Below are positions 23,376 through 37,200 of a stretch of 64,000 nt of DNA, piece by piece. How positions within the stretch are numbered: position 1 is the first letter of the stretch; the number at the start of each line of letters is the position of its first letter. The notes beneath the pieces are model-generated. The model was not told the origin of the DNA and made no database searches. It was given only the letters and a program-made list of their open reading frames with translations. A program made the position numbers and the translations under genes. The stretch is from positions 16,053,805 to 16,117,804 of the forward strand of contig NC_092631.1 of the NCBI RefSeq assembly GCF_039555335.1. The letters run 5' to 3'. Origin of the DNA: Amphiura filiformis. Taxonomy: Eukaryota; Echinodermata; Ophiuroidea; Amphilepidida; Amphiuridae.

Positions 23376-23717
23376 GATTTGATATGTACGATATCCAAAA
23401 CAACAATTCTTTTCGGAATTATCAGACGCTGCTCATGTTGCTCATAACAATGTCACCATTCTTATTTTTCATTTTTTTATTGGTCGAAACGAAGCAACCA
23501 TGTTTGAATAGCTTAATTACATAAACAATTACAGGCCTAGAAATCAAATGACATTGAAGTTATTTCTTTATTTTGCTGCTGAAATAGACTCAATTCCCTG
23601 TGATAACAATGACAAGCATATCGCTACTAAACTTTGACCTTTACTGATATCCCATCCACAACAAGAAATCAAAGTCCCCAAAAGTCAATACAATAAACAA
23701 TCTTCTTTATTTTTGTA
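23376..23717. other. upstream flank of F-box gene B
   Basis: AT-rich and without a gene. Should hold the 5' UTR and promoter of gene B; no motif stands out. Confidence 0.4.
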
Positions 23718-23719
23718 TA

Positions 23720-24964
23720 CAGGGTGTCCCAGAAAAAATTACCGAGGGAATAAAATTGAACGTAAGTCGAGTATTAGACATCAAACTCAAAAAATTTAAA
23801 ATGTACCGTATAGCCTATTTTGTTATGCATCACATATGAAAATTTTATTTGATTCGGTTGACTGGTTGCGAAGAAATGAACGATTACATAATGCGTACAT
23901 CAATGCATTTCATTCCAAGTTTGATCAACAGGCGCTTTTTTTTCATACTCGCTCACCGCTTCCCAAAGATTGTGATTAAATCCACATTATCTTTTTTATA
24001 ATCCGACGGTGTTATGTCATTCATGCTTTCAGTTTGTCCGAGAAAACTTTGATTCTGCAATTGGAAGCTTTCCAACTTTAATTCTCTATGTTGTGCAAAT
24101 ATGTTGTATTTTAACATTCCAAAGAACATTTGAGCCAAAAATGACAATGATCAAGTGCTTACAGCTTACGTGTGATTTTTGATACCATGCCACATTAATG
24201 TTGAAGTTTTAAAAGATTTTTAAAGTTTAAAAACTTTGCATTACAATTTCGTGGAAATATTCCAAGAACATTAGTGTGTGTGAGAATTTTTTAAACCAGC
24301 TGGAATTCTTTATGCAATAATTCTTTATCCAACATTTATATCAACATTAAAGAAAAAATATATTAAAGTACAGAGCACCATCTTAAGGTCCGTTCATACT
24401 ACCACCGCATTTGCGATGCGTTGCTTTGCGATGCGGTGCGTTGCCGCACTGTATCGTACTGCAAACTACTGCATTGCGATATCGCAATGAAGTTAAATAC
24501 ATTTTAACTTGGAAATGCGACGAGTTGCGTTGAGTTGCGGTAAAAAGTAATCGATATATCGGCATCGCAAAGCAACGCAACGCAAATGCGGTGGTAGTAT
24601 GAACGAACCTTTACATGGAAGCTTTCATTTTTAATATCGTGTAGGTTTTTAAATTTGAACAAAAGCTAATTAAATGTTTTGCAAGGAACAGAATGTTTAA
24701 AAAGATGAAGCTCATTGAGAGATAACCACCAGTGCGCATTGTGTTGAATGATATTTCTTTCAAACTTGGAATGAAGTGAATTGACGCATGCGTTGTGTAA
24801 TCACTCCTTTCTTCGGATCAGTCAACCAATTCCAACAAAATTAGCGTATAAGATGCAGAATAAGATGGCCTACACGCTGATGTTTAGATTTTTGGATTCT
24901 GATGTCTATTTCTCGACTTACGTCCAAATTCATTCTCCCGGTAATTTTTTTCTGGGACACCCTG
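23720..24964. mobile_element. 1.25-kb mariner/Tc1-like element, TA target
   Basis: It starts CAGGGTGTCCCAGAAAAAAT and ends with the inverse (TTTTTTTCTGGGACACCCTG). TIRs of about 65 bp include CGTAAGTCGAGTATTAGACA against TGTCTATTTCTCGACTTACG. A TA dinucleotide flanks each side (23718-23719, 24965-24966), the classic Tc1/mariner target. There is no transposase frame, so it is non-autonomous. Another MITE is nested inside (24387-24609). Confidence 0.82.
24387..24609. mobile_element. nested MITE, palindromic
   Basis: The left end GGTCCGTTCATACTACCACC is mirrored by GGTGGTAGTATGAACGAACC at the right. The interior is rich in GCGATGCG/CGCATCGC words and largely self-complementary. It interrupts the mariner-like element and so is the younger insertion. 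Confidence 0.82.
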
Positions 24965-24966
24965 TA

Positions 24967-27552
24967 CTGTGCTGAACCAAAATATAAGCCACCAGTAATT
25001 GTTTGCAATTTTCAACCACCTCCCCCAAAGGCTCGGAAAGTTGGATAGTCCACTGTCAAATGTGAGGCCCCTAGAGTGTGGTGTGCGACAGATTCCATGT
25101 TAAAAATAGTGGTGTACCCAAAGAGGGTAGGGGGCGCGGATGTTGGGAGGGGGAGGGAGGAAGAGGGAGGAGAGGATATGGAGAATAAGAAAGGGTTGGA
25201 GGACGGGAGAAAGAGGAAGAAATGAAGAGATATAATAAAGACAAGTAGATAAATAGAAATATAAGGAAAATGGTGGGAATGAGAGAGGGAGGGTGAGAGG
25301 GGACAAGGAGAGCGAGGGAGTGATAAAGTATAGGCCTAGGAAAGAATAAGTACAGAGAAGGGAAAAGAAAGGAATGATGAATTACATTTAATAATTATTA
25401 TTAGGCCTATATAACTAAACACGTAACAGCACGGGGCAGCCATTCGATGATGTCATTGCCTTTATTCGTTACGTAATTAAAACGCCAGTCAGACGAATTT
25501 CACACCTGCCAAACACAAGTCACCCAATTGATTGGCGACATTTTCCAATATGTCAACGCTCTAATCGGAAACAATAGAACAATAGACCCTGCAGAGCGTT
25601 GGGTTTAGCTATCATAATGAGTCATACAATTTCAGAGAACCGGTTTAGAGAGGAAATGCTTTTTTCCATATTTTACAAAATGTTTGAAAAAAAAGTGGTG
25701 TTTTTTTTTCGTATGTTTGTTAAGGCGAGTAAGGTGGCAGGAGCCATTTTGTCTGGTCGAGGATATCACTGGTCTGGTGTTATCCACATTTATCATGTTT
25801 AACTTAACTGCAGTGTATTTCTAAATTTAATACATTATTGATCTAATAGGAACATAGTCAAGGTTGCCAATAGTTGCATTAATATTTCTATAGGTCTTGC
25901 GGTTCTTGAGTTATGGGCAAAAATATATCAAACTGACAGTTTTGGGCAATTTCCGTCTCCCGAGATAAGTCATGCAAGTGATGGGGCGAAAACATCACCC
26001 CTTATATCATGTATATCATAACATGATTTCTTTTATATACCATTCCTCTTGTTTATCGAAACTTGATTGCAAATACCGATATATGACATGCTCCCCTCCG
26101 ACGCACCTTATAAAAAACAAAATGTACGAAATTTCCAAAATTATGTTCGCATATTTAGTTTTTCGTTAGATTTTGGTATATTTTCGGGGCCAGTTTTTCA
26201 GATTCCCAGCCCTTCTTTCCCCCCTCTTCTGAGGCAAAAAAAGAAACCAAAGTCACATACATTTGGATTTTGCCAGCCCCCCTATGACCATCCCCCGAAA
26301 AAATCCTGGTGCCGCCACTGATCTCAGCTGGACATAGCTGGACATCTTCACCCAAATGCCCAAAACAAAAAGCAAGAACCATGGCTTTCCATGGACCTAA
26401 ACGTACGTGTGTCCGGTCCCCTATGGACAAACCTAAATACACAAAGAAACAGACAAATTAAAGGAGTTGCGATCCTAGCATCCTCTTTTTATGACATTTT
26501 AGTAGATTTCCACGAAAAAGCTTATTCCTAAAAAGCCAGTTGATTCTGATTTTGCGTTTGCGAGTGTAATGCACTGCTCAGTCTGTAGGCCACCATGCTG
26601 TAATTTCTGCAGGCCACTTGTGGGGATGAGGCTGTGGATCACGTTAATAGGCTACCGTGATTTGAAATTTGACGAGATTTTTGCTGAACGAATTAAGGCG
26701 TGGGGTATGAGCGACCTTGAAGTACAGGTATCTGGAGAAGGGAAGCAACGAGTTACCCCAAATCACAGCGACAGGTAGTGACTTGGCCGCCGAGTGTTAA
26801 TATATATTTATTTTGGAAGGTTCGTGTTTGTTTTAAATTTTGGGGCGTTTTTCCAAAATTTTATATTTTTGGTGATATTTCAAAAAAGCGACATGCCAAA
26901 GACAAATCTTTTTGCACATACTTTGTTATTGCTAATACAACTCTTTTCAGCGTTCCTACGTTACAATTCGTTTTGGTGATTTAGTAATATTATAAATTTT
27001 GTGACTGCATTTTGGCGTTTTCGATGCGATTTTAGGCTTACCGTGATTTAACGTTGATATCTGGTCTTGCTCCTTTTATAATTTCGCTTTGATCGTCGGC
27101 TTTTGTAAATAACAGAATGTAGATTGGCTCTGAATAAGTCTCGTAGTCCTCTTGGTGGGTTTTTTCATGATATATTTAGTTTGTATTTGCATGTAACAAC
27201 CCAAAACCGACCTCTGATTTCAGGGTTGAAGGCTGTTTTTGGAATGCCCGTGGACTCAAACAAGTGCACGAGTGGCGACTATGGTTTTATACTTCCCGCA
27301 TTGATGATTTCGTCTACGCCTAACAATATACTTCTTTTTATATGTTGACTGTAGCTGGTACTATATCACGGGTATACCAAGAATTGGTTACATGTACATA
27401 TGACCATTAACTTCAGGGATAGACCCTTCGATTATTTATGCGCCTTTCTATCATGCAGTATCTTTACCCGCAGACATGTGCCCGTGTCATGTGACAATAT
27501 TGCGTAACGTTAAAGGTTAATACATTTCTTTGACTTCGAAGAAACTGTGTGA
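24967..27552. other. intergenic with polypurine tract
   Basis: About 25128-25380 is a strand-biased purine tract (GGGAGGGGGAGGGAGGAAGA and similar), able to form triplex or G-rich structures. The words GATGAGGCTGTGGATCACG (26625) and GGCTTACCGTGATTTAA (27036) recur in the neighbourhood (28973, 26650) and suggest decayed interspersed repeats. Open frames of 60-95 codons here lack protein features. No gene seen. Confidence 0.45.
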
Positions 27553-27635
27553 TTCTATGGCCTAGCGGTCTAAGGCGCGGCGTTGAGGTTTCTGTTGCTG
27601 TTCTTGGGGTCGCTTGTTCGAAACCGTGCGTCTGT
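27553..27635 (+). pseudogene. tRNA-like relic
   Basis: TATGGCCTAGCGGTCTAAGG resembles a D-arm with an A box, and GCTTGTTCGAAACC a T-arm with a B box. The spacing suits a tRNA with a long variable arm (Leu/Ser class) or a SINE head. The acceptor ends do not pair, so it is not a working tRNA. Confidence 0.45.
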
Positions 27636-27699
27636 CACTTTTCTTATGCTGCTTTATTTTTCCAACGTTAGGGCCTAGAAAAACTTATTTATAATTTCT

Positions 27700-27705
27700 T
27701 TTTGT

Positions 27706-27777
<72 letters not shown>

Positions 27778-27840
27778 TTTTATTTATTTATTTAATGACG
27801 TTTTGGGGCTCGAGAGAACGGACACATTTATTTATTTATT
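27700..27840. repeat. (TTTA)n microsatellite
   Basis: Long TTTA run with one interruption near 27796-27830. Confidence 0.95.
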
Positions 27841-28031
27841 TATTTATTTTTCGATTGATTATTTGATGATTGAGTGAGCAGATTTATCGATTGCTACTTT
27901 AGTTGTGGGATTTCTATTTGATTTTGAATGACATCGTACATTAGTATTGATTTTTCCGTTAAGCATTATCAAGAATTAATATCACAGGTTTTAGGGCAGA
28001 TAGAAAGTTTGCTTAGTGATACTATCCGTTG

Positions 28032-28092
28032 ATTCAGAACCGGAAGGTGCCGGGTTCGATTCCCACCTATGCCTATTTTTTTTTTTTTTTTT
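28032..28092 (+). pseudogene. tRNA 3'-half-like fragment with T-run
   Basis: GGTGCCGGGTTCGATTCCCA is a good T-arm and B box. It is followed by CCTATGCC and a run of T. No 5' half is present. Confidence 0.4.
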
Positions 28093-28208
28093 TGGAAAAT
28101 TTCTGCAGTAAGTTTATTTGGCGCGCGATCTCAGTTATTCATTTTCTGATGGCTGTGCCTCTTACAGACACCCTCCCTCTGGAATCCAAACCACGGTTCG
28201 CTCATTAC

Positions 28209-28857
28209 ACCTCCCTTAAGGGATCTGGAATGAGCGTTTTGAGCGTTTCGATTGTATTTTGTGGGACATGAGAGCACATCAGACATATCGAATTGCATTC
28301 TGAATACGAAGAATGTCTTTCTGATATCAAATAATTTTCATTTTTGACATTCACGATAAAATACAAATTTTATGACAAATTATTAAAATTTGATATTTTT
28401 CACAGTTTTGATATATAACAGCCCTCGAAGTAAATTTTATAAATCTATATATTCTTAAAGTGTATGTAGCTGGGAGGAAAAGCCGACGATCAATTGAAAA
28501 TTTTGACCCTTCATATTGAAGATATGGATTTTTTTCCCAAAAAGACCTCATTTTGTTTGGTGTTTTGGGAAACAAGATCCATATCTTCAATACGAAAGGT
28601 CAACATTTTCAATTGATCGTCGGCTTTTCATCCCACCTACATTCACTTTAAGAATAATTATATCATCAGATTTATAAAGTTTACTTCGAGTACTGTTAAA
28701 TATCTAAAATATCAATTTTTAATCATTTGCCATAAAATGTGTATTACATTGCGAATTTCAAAAAATCAAATTATTTGATATCAGAAGGACATTCTTCGTA
28801 TTCAGAATGCAATTCGATATGTCTGATGTGCTCTAATGTCCCACAATAAGTACTGCC
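28209..28857. mobile_element. large foldback element, second complete copy
   Basis: The same family as 17690-18476. CCCTTAAGGGATCTGGAATG opens it; the left arm runs GTGGGACATGAGAGCACATC to CATATTGAAGATATGGATTT, and the inverted arm ends GATGTGCTCTAATGTCCCAC. Arms are roughly 300 bp each around a short centre near 28550. Confidence 0.85.
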
Positions 28858-29545
28858 CAAACGTTCATACCCCATCCCTTAATCAGCAAGAAGTTTTTGT
28901 TATAGGCCTACATAAACATTATGCAGCCATGAGGTTTCCAATGGTATAAACTTTTTTGAGAAAAGTGTGGGAGGGATGAGGCTGCGGATCACGAATTGCC
29001 CCTTTAAGCAAAAACATTTAAATAAAACCGAGATTTATAGTATCAGAAAATTGAGGTTCTCAGACATTCTGCACAAAATATTGCGTGCTTTTTGTTTTTG
29101 TTTTTTGACACAACGTACAATTCATCACAAACACAAACCAATGCTATAGTGCGTTAACCGGTGCAATGGCTAAATACAGAATGCTGTTACAGGGTTCGCA
29201 AAATGCAAGTTCCCCATAAGACATTTTGATATGATCCAACTATATAAATTATCTTGATTTCAGCACAGACTGGTTCGTTGTGCATAATTTTGAGTGACCA
29301 GGATTTTGGTCATACCTATATTTCACTGAAATAAAGCATTTTATGATATTTCCGGCCAGACAAAAAGAGTTTAATTTTTCTCTTCTACATTAGGCTTTTA
29401 ATGCATAATTGTTTGGTTTACAGCATTTTTCTAAGAAATTGTATCTAAGAATATTTATAAAAACAATTATAACTTAATTTAAAATGATTTTTTAATTTAT
29501 GTATCACACATGTTTATGGCTTGAACAAATGAATGCTAACGATTA
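28858..29545. other. intergenic, no gene seen
   Basis: AT-rich. Contains the repeated word GGGATGAGGCTGCGGATCAC (28972), also seen near 26622. No coding feature. Confidence 0.4.
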
Positions 29546-29760
<215 letters not shown>

Positions 29761-31142
29761 AGGTAATTTCATTTTTTTATGTAGGGGAACGTGCATCTTG
29801 TGAACCCTGTGTATACTTTATCTCCCTGTCTATTTGGGAGATCTTGGATAAAGTTTTGATAAAGGTTAATACCCTTCTTGCCCTATACGATGCCAACGTG
29901 TAAAACGGGATGCTAATAGCACAATGTGTGCAAACACTTTATCGGGCAAAGATCACCGATCGACGATGCATTGCAGTGTTGCAGTAAAATCAAAACTTGT
30001 TGTGCGTTTGAAGAAACGCCCCTCTTTTAGGGACTGGTCACACTTGCGAGTGAACCGAGAGTCATCTTTTACGTCTTATTGAATCAATGGAAATTTCAAA
30101 GGGAGCTACTTTGACCATGTCCACTTCAATCATTTCATGAAACAAAAAGTTCAGAAGAAAACATGTAAAGTAGGAAAAAACATTTAACAGCTAGTGAATT
30201 ATATAAATCGAGTTTAAACTATTAATACATCGACGAATACAGAACACGAGAAACGGCACCAAGTATATATATATTCATAGATTTGTTCATTCATCAAGCC
30301 GTGAACTAAGATCTAGCAGTTGGCCGTATACTGTAGGCCTATCTCATTGGTTTGGAAGACGTTTCAACCAACAGTAGGGCCTAGTAAAGGCCTATATGTA
30401 TGCTACAACCATGCACTTACATGAAATTGAACTCAAAACGTTTACGTTTTTAACATTTATTTAAACACCCCTATATATGTAGCTGTAACACTTTTTATTT
30501 TAAACACTACCATGTGTTTGTTTCGTGTGTTTACAAGCTACACACTTTGGATTTACACATTATTACTTTATTTAGTATATAAACATTAGTGTTTATAATA
30601 TAAATAAACACTGTAGGCCTACTCATATACACAAATAAACACTTAACTATAACTATTCTGTTTTATTAAAGTGGTCAACACTTCAAATGTTAACACGTGC
30701 ATGTATTTATATAGGCTAGGCCTATAAAGAGTGTCCAATCCCTGAATGCTACTTTAGTGACAAAAATACCAAAAGCTCTACTATCATGACAGTAAGTTGA
30801 CCCACCAGGATCTCTGTCAACAATATTAACTGTACATGCCCGCTAGATACGATATGGATTCACCAGATACTGGTTCTATTCTTATCTTCAACATACTTTG
30901 AACAAGAGCAAAGATTTGAGCTGACTTGCTAGATAAAGTTGCATTTTTACGCCTGGAATGCAGTGTTTACAATTGGCTTATTGTTTATATATAATTGACC
31001 TACTGCAACGTATACGTACTAGCTGTTAGTTACACGCAAAAACCAATCTTGAAAGGAATTAATCGACATATCTTCAGCCCTGAAGTAAATGTTGTCATTA
31101 TCAATTTTTGGAACTATACATGACACATACAACTAATTCGTC
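29761..31142. other. upstream flank and 5' UTR region of the BHMT-like gene
   Basis: No gene. Stretches near 30440-30680 are rich in TGTTTA/TAAACA words (for example TATTTAAACACCCC) and resemble decayed small MITEs. An in-frame TAA at 31134 stands three codons before the start ATG at 31143. Confidence 0.45.
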
Positions 31143-31215
31143 ATGGCAACGACCAATGGACAGCAGCAGCAGCAACAGCAGCAGCTACAGCAACAACAGC
31201 AACAGCAGCAGCAGC

Positions 31216-31249
<34 letters not shown>

Positions 31250-31253
31250 GCAA

Positions 31254-31284
<31 letters not shown>

Positions 31285-34200
31285 CTCAACAACAACAACA
31301 ACAACAACAACAGCAGCAGCAGCTTCAGCAACAACAGCAGAAACAACAGCAACAACAGCAGCAGCAGCTACAGCAGCAACAGCAGCAGCTACAGCAGCAG
31401 CAACAGCATCAGCAACAACAGCAGCAACAAAAGCAACAGCAGCAGCAGCAAGTTCAAAAACCTCCTAAAAGTAAAGGTGGGTAGACTTATTTAAACTTTT
31501 AATGGTACTAAAAAGTTTGTAATTGTTCAAAATGTTCGGTTCGTGAGAGTATACACGTATTCCAGTGTTCCATCATGCATCACCAGATACATAACATGCA
31601 CTGTAGGCTATATCAAAGCAACCTGGTGCCTGTCACGCACATAAGATTTTTAACTCGAGTCTCGAACATGAATGTAACCATTACCCAATGATCATTCAAC
31701 AGAACAGAAATATCTGCAAGATCTGAAAAAAGAAAAAAAAAAACACACTAAAAGGAAAAGGCTTACATGCACGTAGACCATAGGCCTAAATGTAGACCAG
31801 TGATTTCGGGTGCCTGCAATAATATTTTAATTCAAACATGAATTGTTATAGCCATTTATCATTCAACAGAAATAGCTGCAAGATCATGTAAAGTTACTAA
31901 AAAATACGTAAAACGAGAGACAATCTAAACATGCTAAACATTTTAAAGTCTTAAACACGTTAAAGCAATTATGTGCGATTTGATCACATGTGTCATGTGT
32001 GCTCAACATTCTCAATGTAAATACTTCCAACTAAGTGAAATATAATTGGTCCATCAGTCTACTACGGATAGACTTGATGCATGAAGAAAACTTGGGCCTT
32101 CCAGATTGTAGATACATTAAAGACTTTTGACCTAAACCAAGTTTAGATTTCCTTCTTAGAAAATAACTGTGACGTGATGTCTGTAGACATGTAACAGTAA
32201 AAATAATACGTTCAATAAATACATTTAGGCCTAGACGCTACGTCTGCCAACTTGTAGGACTATTTTTATGCATCGTATTGCCCGTAGGCACTAGAAGTAT
32301 TAAAGCCAATATTATAAAATTTTCATACAAAATAGATTAATATTTCTTTGCCAGAAAATGTTATAGCTTTTACTGTCATATATATCCCCTTTTGATTTTG
32401 AGCCGAACAACTAAGGCAAAACAAAGGAAATTGGAATTTACTACCAGCGCCGATGTCGTCATTACATATCACTCCTTCGGGCGTGTTACGGTACGATCCT
32501 TTGTTGATTACTAGTAAATCACCGTCCCACACCACTATGTACGTACTGTGTTATGAACATCGCGTATGCGTTCGACTAATATTTTTCATCGTAATAATAA
32601 AACGACGGTTCCTGCGTTTTATTCGAAATCTCGGATTTTGACAAAACTGCAGCACCTAGGATCTTGATTTTTGCAGGGTATGTTGGTTTAATAAAGTACA
32701 ATAGCATCGTGTAAAAAAACAGAATTTTGAAAAATATTGATGGCGTCTCCTCAGTAAATGTTTTAATAGGCATATGACTTTAAAGGCATGTTAGTTTTAC
32801 GAATAGGTACATGCCTGAGTAATTGTTGGTTCATTATAATATATAATTGAGGGCATTAACAATGATCATGTCTTAAATATTAACGAAAAGCCTGTTCATA
32901 TTAAAGCTCTCATATAGACGTACCTGACTATTGATGGTTGTTAACAGTTAAAGACATTATTGTAACATTTCAGAGGAGGACGCCCTCAATTGTAATATAC
33001 CGTAATTTATTAAACTAACATCCCCTGCCAAAATCACGACTTTAGATGCTGCAGTTTTGTCAAAATCCGAAATTTTGAATGAATCATTACGATGGAAATA
33101 TTAAAAGTCGAACGGGTACACCATGTTTATAACACAGTACGTAAATGGCATGCTGGACAGCCATACACAGATCAAAGGGCCGTGCCGTTGCACGACCGAC
33201 GGAGTGAAACGCATTAGCGACATTAGCGACATCGGCGCTGGTAGTAGGCCCGTAATTTCCATTTTTTTTCCGCTTTACCTCAGTTGATCGGCTCAAAAGT
33301 AAAAGGAGACATATCTGACTGTAAAATCTAACATTTTATGGAAACGAAATACTAATCTATTTTTTATGGAAATGTTACAACATGGATTTAAGGACTGCTA
33401 ATCGACCAATCACGCACACCGTTAAATCGTGGGTAGGCTATAAAGAAAAACAACCTTTCAAAAGTTCTAAAACGAATTAAATTCATTGCAATTCAATGAA
33501 GACAATAAAACTGGAATCCAGATAGGGCCTATCATCGGTAACATCGAAACGAATGCGTTTCAATGAACTTGTCATTTGCCTCATTTTGTTTCATAGGTCT
33601 TTTGGAGCGATTACGGGACAAAGAAGCCGTTCTATGCGCAGAAGGTTATGTGATGAGTTTTGAACGTCGAGGATACCTACAAGCGGGTCCGTTCCTTCCC
33701 GAGGTTGTGTTGGGACGTCCAGATCTTGTCCGTTTGCAGTATGAAGAGTTTGTGCACGCCGGAAGTGACGTAGTAGTTGCGTTTACAGTAAGTGAAGACT
33801 TGTCCTGCAAACCATTCAAATTAAAAAGGCGCTATTATATCGCTCGATATATAGGCTAAAACAAAATAAAAACTTATTTTTTATTTCTGGAGTCGGGATG
33901 TGTGGTAACGTATGCCTCAAATATTACTTAATTTATTGTCAAATCAGTGCAGGGTAATATAGATATATATAGTTTTAGGAAAATTACAGCTTCATTTTCA
34001 CAGGATATTTAGTGATTTCATATTGCTTGTAAACAAATACGGTAAAAAATATTGTTAGTTCCCTAAAACCGAAATGTGCGCGCGACCTACCGTAGCCTAT
34101 ACGGGAAACATGTGTACACTTGGATTTTTAATTTTAGGATACAAATGCCACACATGGTCTAAATCGAGCACAGGCCGGGTTTTTAAAAGCTCTCTTGTTA

Positions 34201-37200
34201 ATATAATGTTCCAAAGTTCCAGCAGTACTAATATCGCCGAAATTCGGAGAAATTGCTAAATTTCTGTTGGTGTTTTTTTAGCAAAAATCATTCCAAAACT
34301 CCAAACCATAGGTACAAATTTGGGTCTTCACTTGCAAAATTGTGTGCACTGAAATTCGTGGTCGGTTTTCAGACCCGCATTCGCACATTGCACCAAAGCA
34401 CCCATTACCTATCCTGTAATTTTGACAGTATTATTGCCATTTTAAAGAGATATGCCACTTATGGATGCGAGTCTTGGGCTATGACCAAGAATGATAGGAA
34501 AAGAGTAGATGCTTTTGAGATGTGGTGTTACAGGAGGCTTCTACGAGTGACATGGAAAGACAGGAGAACAAATTCCTGGATCCTTGACAAGATTGGTACA
34601 AGTCTAACCATCAGAAGCGGCATAATGGAGAGAAAGCTGAAGTACTTTGGCCATATTGTCAGGAAACATGGAGGTGTAGAAAAACAGATTTTGCAAGGGG
34701 CCATGGAAGGCAAACGAGGAAGAGGACGTCCACCAACATCTTGGACTAATGACGTGAAGCTGGTTTCTAACCAGGGAATGCAAGGTGCAACACACTTGGC
34801 ATCGGATCGAGTGAGATGGCGTACTCTTGTGAAGACCACAGCAGCGCTACACAGCGCCACCTGACACAGAGAGAGAGAGAATGCTATAAAGGAAAATATA
34901 AACGGTGTAAAGATCATCAGCACCCATTGTAAAATCAAGTTGTGCAGTATACAGGGTGTATCAAAATGATTAGTACCCATTAATTGATGTTTATTGAAAA
35001 GCCGGCCTCTTCCAAATACAACGTTGAATACATATGAAATATCCAGAATGTATAATTTATGACTTTATGAATTTTGATGTGTCAGGCTAATCCATTTAAT
35101 ATCGATGAAAACTGATGGGTACCAATCATTTTGATATAGCCTGTATATGTGTTTTTATTTGTACAAGCATTGTTTATCACAGGTCGGTCTTTGCATAAAT
35201 GATCTTATCAAATGGGTCATGTAAACCAATACTTTACTGATATGAGAAAAGTAATTAACCTTGTTCATCTTGTTTATATTTAGACAAAATAATACATACC
35301 ATAATGCTATGGAACGACATTTAAATCTTGCCTACACGTCTAATATAGGCTTACCAATATACCGTATTTTGGGATGTATAAGCATGACATGAATGAGGGG
35401 ATCAAAACGTTGGTGGCGCAAATCCTATGCAAAATAACTCCAAATGGTTAAGAATTGATTTGAGCCAATAATGTGTTGTTTGTTAGATTTGGCTTAATTT
35501 TGGGACTACTCATACAGATCCATGCGTAGTGCGTTATGATAGACAAATAAATGATACCACAGATTGGGCAGTTATTGTCAGAAACCATCTAAAACATGAC
35601 TTTATTTGTTTGTTTCATTTTTTTCGTTCCAGCATTATACCCAGCGTGCAAGATTGAAACATGTCGGCAAAGAAGATCAACTAGAAGCGATGAACCGATA
35701 CGCCTTACGTTTAGCTAAGGGTGTGGCCATGCAAACAGGAACACTTATGGCAGGAACCATCTGCAACACATCGCTGTTTATACCCAACAGTTTTGACAGT
35801 AAAGAAGCAGTCAAAGCAATATTTAGGGTAAGAAGTAGTCAATTGAGAACCATGTAAGCGTAATAATATTTATTCATAATTATGAATAATCGGATCCCTC
35901 GCGAGAGCCATACAGGGAATCAAACAACGACAGTTGCAAAGTGAATTAATGGCTTTATGATGTAGCACTTCCATTTAGCATGTTTAGGAACTTATTCCAG
36001 GCGTTTCTACGAATGGTGTTATTTATATACCGACAGTATTTAGGTTTGAAAACATTTCGGAGAAATGATCTTCGAAACGCACGAATAAATAAATAAAATA
36101 TGCAAAACAAATGTTGACTGTCAGAATAACGCATAATAATAATACATTGACTTAGGAAGATATTCAGAATTGAGGGGGCGGGCCTGACCAAACAAACATT
36201 TTTGGTGACCCATCAGGGGTTTCCCCCTCGGTGTCAGGACATTTTGCGAAAAATATGTCAAAAACACCCATTTTCCCAGTATCTGATCACATTATGTTTA
36301 CTTACTGCAATCATAGGGGGGTGCTGATCACCCACATCAAAATTATTGAGGGGGCTGAGCCCAGCAAGCCCTATGGTTCCTAAGCCCATGTAATTATAAT
36401 TTCTATCATCATTTTCAGGAGCAAGTTGGATGGGCAGTTCAAGAAGGAGCAGACTACGTTATTGGAGAGACATTTGGTCATGTTGGAGAAGCTATTCTAG
36501 CGACTGAGGTCATCAAAGAAGCGGGTAGGTTGCAGAATGCATTTCCCTGAAAGTCATAATGGTATATAAAATAACAAACGTCACATGCGGTGTCACGGGG
36601 TCAAGTTCTTTGAATTATGACCAACATTGCCAATAACTGTGATTTCTCTTTAAAGTGTGTTTGCTTAGTTTTTTAAGAAACGATTTGAATGTAGACAGAT
36701 TTTGAACAGCTTGAACTTGATTCGAAACTTTCCAAAAAATTTGAATCTTTTCCTTGCTTTTTATGATAGGATTTATAAGAGGCCTACCAGCTGTAGAATT
36801 TCAGGAAACAAACATTACTATCAACTATCCTAGTCCAATGTTTTTAAATGCGATTTGAGTATAGTGTCACTCACGATTTTGAACTAGATTCGAAACTTTT
36901 TTCGAAATCCTTTTGAAAACGTTCAATCTTTTGCTCGAATTTTATGATAGGATTACCAGCTGTAGTGACACTCCGTGTTACAAACCAATTCTTCGTGGAA
37001 GGGAAACTAGCGACCTTTGATGGTATCGAGTTAGGACAAGCCTTACAGATGCTACAGAATGCTGGTGCCGATGTGGTTGGATTTAACTGTTCTACTGGTC
37101 CAAGAACAATGGTATCTTTGTTGGCACAGTACCGACAATATGTGCAGGTAAATGGAGGTGGAAACCTGGTGATATTCTAAAGGATTTTCTCTGAATAGGG

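Larger units (their letters stand above)
33788..35632. other. BHMT-like intron 2
   Basis: GTAAGT at 33788 to CCAG at 35632, phase 0. Contains a LINE 3' fragment (34448-34885) and a small mariner-like MITE (34952-35143). Confidence 0.85.

Noticed and set aside
23098-23382. Plus-strand open frame across the palindrome
   Set aside because: It overlaps the palindrome and the reverse of the gene B F-box exon. The minus-strand F-box reading with a proper donor explains the conserved part.
31108-31494. Ser/Asn-rich open frame overlapping the poly-Q exon
   Set aside because: A shadow of the CAG/CAA run in another frame. The Gln frame joins BHMT-like exon 2 in phase and has an in-frame stop before its ATG.
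34253-34447. Extension of the LINE frame upstream to 34253
   Set aside because: The upstream residues do not resemble a polymerase. The recognisable LINE part starts near YATYGCESW, so the earlier codons are chance intron sequence.
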